NCBI GenBank assembly: GCA_021404785.1
Contig: QWHH01000001.1
Span: 62,001 to 126,000, forward strand
Direction: 5' to 3'
DNA length: 64,000 nt
Source of the DNA: Lysobacterales bacterium PRO7
Lineage (GTDB): Bacteria > Pseudomonadota > Gammaproteobacteria > Xanthomonadales > Rhodanobacteraceae
The notes under the pieces were generated by a model that was given only the letters and a program-made list of their open reading frames with translations, had not been told where the DNA came from and did not search any database. Positions 61,561-64,000 of this stretch are shown here, piece by piece (position 1 is the stretch's first letter; every line of letters starts with the position of its first letter). The position numbers and the translations under genes were made by a program.

Positions 61561-62205
61561 ATGATCGACCGCCAACTTTCCCGCTTCGATCGTGTCATTG
61601 TCGAAATCGAGCGCGCCCTCGCGACGTCGCTCAATGCGCAACCGGAAGCGCAGCGTACGTCGCCCGCGGCTGGCATCACTGATGCGCCGCTCGATGAAAC
61701 CCAGCGCCGTCATGCCGCGGGCCTGATGCGGGTCAACCATACCGGCGAAGTCTGCGCACAGGCCTTGTATTCCGGGCAGGCCGCGGTCGCGCGCGACGAG
61801 GCGACACGTGCGCAATTGCTGCATGCCGCCACCGAGGAAACTGATCACCTGGCCTGGTGCGGTGATCGCCTCGAAGCGCTCGCCAGTCGCCCGAGCCTGT
61901 TCAATCCGCTGTGGTATGTCGGCAGTTTCACCATCGGCGCCGTCGCCGCGCTGGTCAGCGACAAGGTGAGTCTGGGCTTCGTCGTGGAAACCGAGCGCCA
62001 GGTAGAGGCGCATCTGGGCAAGCATCTGGAGCAATTGCCGCAAGCCGACGCCGCCAGCCGCGCCGTGGTCTTGCAGATGCAGGCCGACGAGGCCCGCCAC
62101 GGCCGCATGGCGCAGGATGCTGGCGGCATCGAACTGCCGCCGCCGATTCCGTCGTTGATGCGCTTCGCCAGCGCCGTGATGAAGGCGGTGGCGTACCGCT
62201 TTTAG
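61561..62205 (+). CDS. coq7: Ubiquinone biosynthesis hydroxylase Coq7
   Basis: The 214-residue di-iron hydroxylase acts on the 6-position in ubiquinone synthesis (2-polyprenyl-3-methyl-6-methoxy-1,4-benzoquinone). Iron-ligand motifs are [31 protein letters not shown] and [10 protein letters not shown], in that order. It replaces UbiF in this group of bacteria. Its ATG lies 4 nt after the GlcF-like gene, so the two are translationally close. A composite repeat lies between its stop and convergent speD. Confidence 0.94.
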   Translation: MIDRQLSRFDRVIVEIERALATSLNAQPEAQRTSPAAGITDAPLDETQRRHAAGLMRVNHTGEVCAQALYSGQAAVARDEATRAQLLHAATEETDHLAWCGDRLEALASRPSLFNPLWYVGSFTIGAVAALVSDKVSLGFVVETERQVEAHLGKHLEQLPQADAASRAVVLQMQADEARHGRMAQDAGGIELPPPIPSLMRFASAVMKAVAYRF

Positions 62206-62325
62206 CCCCCTCTCCCGCTTGTGGGAGAGGGTTGGAGTGAGGGGAAACATCGGAACGCCTTCGCCCGCTTCCCCTCATCCGGCGCTTCGCGCCACCTTCT
62301 CCCGCAGGCGGGAGAAGGGAAAGCG
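62206..62325 (+). repeat. Composite intergenic palindromic repeat, copy 2
   Basis: The order of elements matches copy 1 at 21142: CCCTCTCCCGC with a near-inverted GTGGGAGAGGG, a TTGGAGTGAGGGGAAA segment, a GGCGCTTCGCGCC hairpin, then CTTCTCCCGC with GCGGGAGAAG. It fills the space between convergent coq7 and speD. Confidence 0.8.
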
Positions 62326-63111
62326 TCAGGTGAGGTTCCTGCCATGAAACAGCTCTTCAATCTCGCGCTTGAGCAGTGACTCGATGCGCATGCGATCCTT
62401 GAACGACAGATCCTCGGCGTGTGCCTCGAACAGGTAGGTTTCGAGGTCGAATTCCTTCACGTGCATCTTCGTGTGGAACATGTTTTCCTGGTACACGTTG
62501 ACGTCGAACATTTCGTATTTCTGGCGGATGTGCTTGGCCAGGTATTCCTGGATCGAGTTGATGCGGTGGTCGATGTAGTGCTTCCTGCCGCGCACGTCGC
62601 GGGTGAAGCCGCGCACGCGGTAGTCCATGATCACGATGTCCGATTCGAAACTGTCGATCAGGTAGTTCAACGCCTTCAACGGCGAGATCACGCCGCAGGT
62701 TGCCACGTCGATGTCGGCGCGAAACGTGGCGATACCATTGGCCGGATGCGTCTCCGGATAGGTGTGCACGGTGATGTGGGATTTGTCCAGGTGCGCCACC
62801 ATCGCCTCGGAGATCACGTCCTTGCCGAGCTTGTCCACCACGGGATGCTCGGAAATCAGGATCGTCACGCTGGCGCCCTGCGGATCGTAATCCTGCCGCG
62901 CCACGTTGAGGATGTTCGCGCCGATGATCTCGGCCACATCGGTGAGGATCTTGGTCAGGCGATCGGAGTCGTACTGCTCGTCGATGTAATCGATGTAGCG
63001 GTCGCGTTGCTCGCTGGTGACCGCGTAACAGATGTCGTAAATGTTGAAGGACAACGCCTTGGTCAGGTTGTTGAAACCTTGCAGTTGCAGGCGCGGAAGG
63101 GGTTTGACCAC
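62326..63111 (-). CDS. speD: S-adenosylmethionine decarboxylase proenzyme
   Basis: The 261-residue enzyme makes decarboxylated SAM for spermidine synthesis. The proenzyme cleavage site is before Ser111 in [13 protein letters not shown], close to Ser112 in E. coli SpeD, and the pyruvoyl group forms there. It starts with a GTG preceded by GAGG 8 nt upstream. It is divergent from clp. Its partner spermidine synthase is not in the window. Confidence 0.95.
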   Translation of the reverse strand: MVKPLPRLQLQGFNNLTKALSFNIYDICYAVTSEQRDRYIDYIDEQYDSDRLTKILTDVAEIIGANILNVARQDYDPQGASVTILISEHPVVDKLGKDVISEAMVAHLDKSHITVHTYPETHPANGIATFRADIDVATCGVISPLKALNYLIDSFESDIVIMDYRVRGFTRDVRGRKHYIDHRINSIQEYLAKHIRQKYEMFDVNVYQENMFHTKMHVKEFDLETYLFEAHAEDLSFKDRMRIESLLKREIEELFHGRNLT

Positions 63112-63191
63112 GGTGGGTACCTCGAAAGGCGGTCGGCGACAGGCGCGGATTATGGAGCAATCGCACCGTGGGGGAAACCGTTTTTGCCGGT

Positions 63192-63222
63192 TTGCACGGC
63201 GATGACGGGATTCCGATATGAT
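63192..63222 (+). promoter_or_regulatory. Candidate clp promoter
   Basis: TTGCAC (63192-63197) and TATGAT (63217-63222) are spaced by 19 nt in the gap between speD and clp. The spacing is longer than usual, so it is a weak call. Confidence 0.4.
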
Positions 63223-63271
63223 GCTACGTCATCGGCGCCGCATCGCCGCGTTTTGCCCCGGGGAGTCGGGT

Positions 63272-63964
63272 ATGGAGCTTCGCTACACGCTGCAACGCGC
63301 CGTCAATCGCGTGCAGGCGCCCAGTTCGCTGGTGCTTGACCAGGCAGCGCTGGACCGTTTCCTTGGTTATTGCCATCGACGCCGCTATCCGGGCAAGACG
63401 GCGATCATCCGCCCCGGCGATTCGGCCAATATCCTGTATTTCATCATCGACGGCTCGGTCAGCGTGCTCACCGAGGACGAAGAAGGCCGCGAACTGATCC
63501 TGGCCTACATCAACGCCGGCGAATTCATCGGCGAGATGGGCCTGTTCGTGGAAACCCCGCGACGCGAGGTGATGGTACGCACGCGCACGTCTTGCGATCT
63601 GGCCGAGATCAGCTACGAGCGCCTGTTCCAGTTGTGCGAAGGCGACTTGCGCGAAGAATGCGCCAAGATTCTGTTTGCGATTGGCACGCAGCTCACCAAT
63701 CGCCTGCTGCACACTTCGCGCAAGGTCAGCCGTCTGGCTTTCATGGATGTGACCAGTCGCGTCGCCAAGACCCTGATCGACCTGACCGAAGAGCCGGATG
63801 CCATGTCTCACCCAAAGGGGACTCAGATTCGCATCTCACGCCAGGAAATCAGCCGCATCGTCGGCTGTTCGCGCGAGATGGTCGGGCGCGTGCTCAAGCA
63901 GTTGGAAAAGCAGGGGATGATTTCGGTCGCGGGCAAGACGATCGTCGTATTCGGAACTCGCTAG
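63272..63964 (+). CDS. clp: CRP-family regulator Clp
   Basis: The 230-residue protein has a cyclic-nucleotide-binding fold (residues 25-130, with GDSANILYFIIDGSVSVL and INAGEFIGEMGLFVE) and a winged HTH at the C-terminus (SRQEISRIVGCSREMVGRVL). It is close to the Clp of Xanthomonas, which binds c-di-GMP and controls virulence and extracellular enzymes. The start at 63272 has GGGGAG upstream; a longer frame begins at 63218. Its stop codon shares CTAG with the stop of the gene that enters from the right. Confidence 0.93.
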   Translation: MELRYTLQRAVNRVQAPSSLVLDQAALDRFLGYCHRRRYPGKTAIIRPGDSANILYFIIDGSVSVLTEDEEGRELILAYINAGEFIGEMGLFVETPRREVMVRTRTSCDLAEISYERLFQLCEGDLREECAKILFAIGTQLTNRLLHTSRKVSRLAFMDVTSRVAKTLIDLTEEPDAMSHPKGTQIRISRQEISRIVGCSREMVGRVLKQLEKQGMISVAGKTIVVFGTR

Positions 63965-64000
63965 GAAAACAGCCGTGCCAGTTCGGCGCCAGGATCCTCG
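63961..64000 (-). CDS. trpC: C-terminal end of a gene, probably trpC (partial)
   Basis: Read on the minus strand, the last 40 nt encode EDPGAELARLFS followed by TAG. The ending fits the C-terminus of indole-3-glycerol phosphate synthase (a DPG-type end), and in Xanthomonas trpC is beside clp. The evidence is only 12 residues, so the call is provisional. Confidence 0.5.
   Translation of the reverse strand, partial: EDPGAELARLFS

Noticed and set aside
1..64000. tRNA, rRNA, prophage or transposase genes
   Set aside because: None was recognised in the gaps or the coding sequences. A dedicated tRNA or covariance scan could still find small RNAs that I cannot see by eye.

Overview
The window is high-GC, densely packed bacterial chromosome with no phage, IS or plasmid genes and no RNA genes that I could find. 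Gene content points to a gammaproteobacterium of the order Xanthomonadales, probably near Rhodanobacteraceae or Lysobacteraceae. The main reasons are the right-hand block coq7 / speD / clp with a trpC-like gene end, the block gshA / engB / cytochrome c4 / two dsbA genes, and a DUF1501-DUF1800 pair. The species cannot be fixed from sequence alone.

Layout. 1-4924: end of an RNA-type metallo-beta-lactamase gene, short phosphotransacetylase and acetate kinase, then a convergent CBS-BON and GNAT pair and a thioesterase. 4960-15022: secreted zinc protease, NlpC/P60 hydrolase, LOG-family enzyme, TfoX-C protein, free-Met-R-sulfoxide reductase, bioD, M3 lipoprotein peptidase, a CtlX-like hydrolase and a surface protein with a C-terminal sorting-like tail. 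15068-21136: gshA, engB, cytochrome c4, two DsbA-type oxidases, an EEP-family phosphoesterase and rpoH. 21277-25879: priA facing a four-gene sigma-factor operon. 25897-34435: DUF3667 protein, MATE exporter, SppA, SDR, DUF4336 and an Ada-AlkA fusion with Ogt. 34436-45344: FadE, aminotransferase, RsgA, TPR sulfotransferase, a DUF1704 metallopeptidase and an M20 hydrolase. 45391-53986: secreted protein, malic enzyme, TPR methyltransferase, aceE and an overlapping Mrr-type nuclease. 53988-64000: exported MsrA, DinB, DUF1501/DUF1800, a GlcF-like Fe-S protein, coq7, speD, clp and a gene end.

Themes. Several genes serve acetyl-CoA and pyruvate metabolism (Pta, AckA, MaeB, AceE, FadE). Many serve redox and damage repair (DsbA pair, two Met-sulfoxide reductases, GshA, Ada-AlkA, Ogt, DinB) or proteostasis (RpoH, SppA, M3 peptidase).

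The strongest non-coding signals are: (1) a cluster of DnaA boxes with 12-bp direct repeats and an AT-rich stretch in the only large gene-free gap (23467-23890), between priA and the sigma operon; (2) a perfect CIRCE operator laid over a rpoH promoter, with a second promoter and dyad further upstream; (3) at least nine genes whose ATG lies 6-7 nt after a TANNNT hexamer with no Shine-Dalgarno site, which suggests widespread leaderless transcripts; (4) a composite palindromic repeat present twice, both times between convergent genes.
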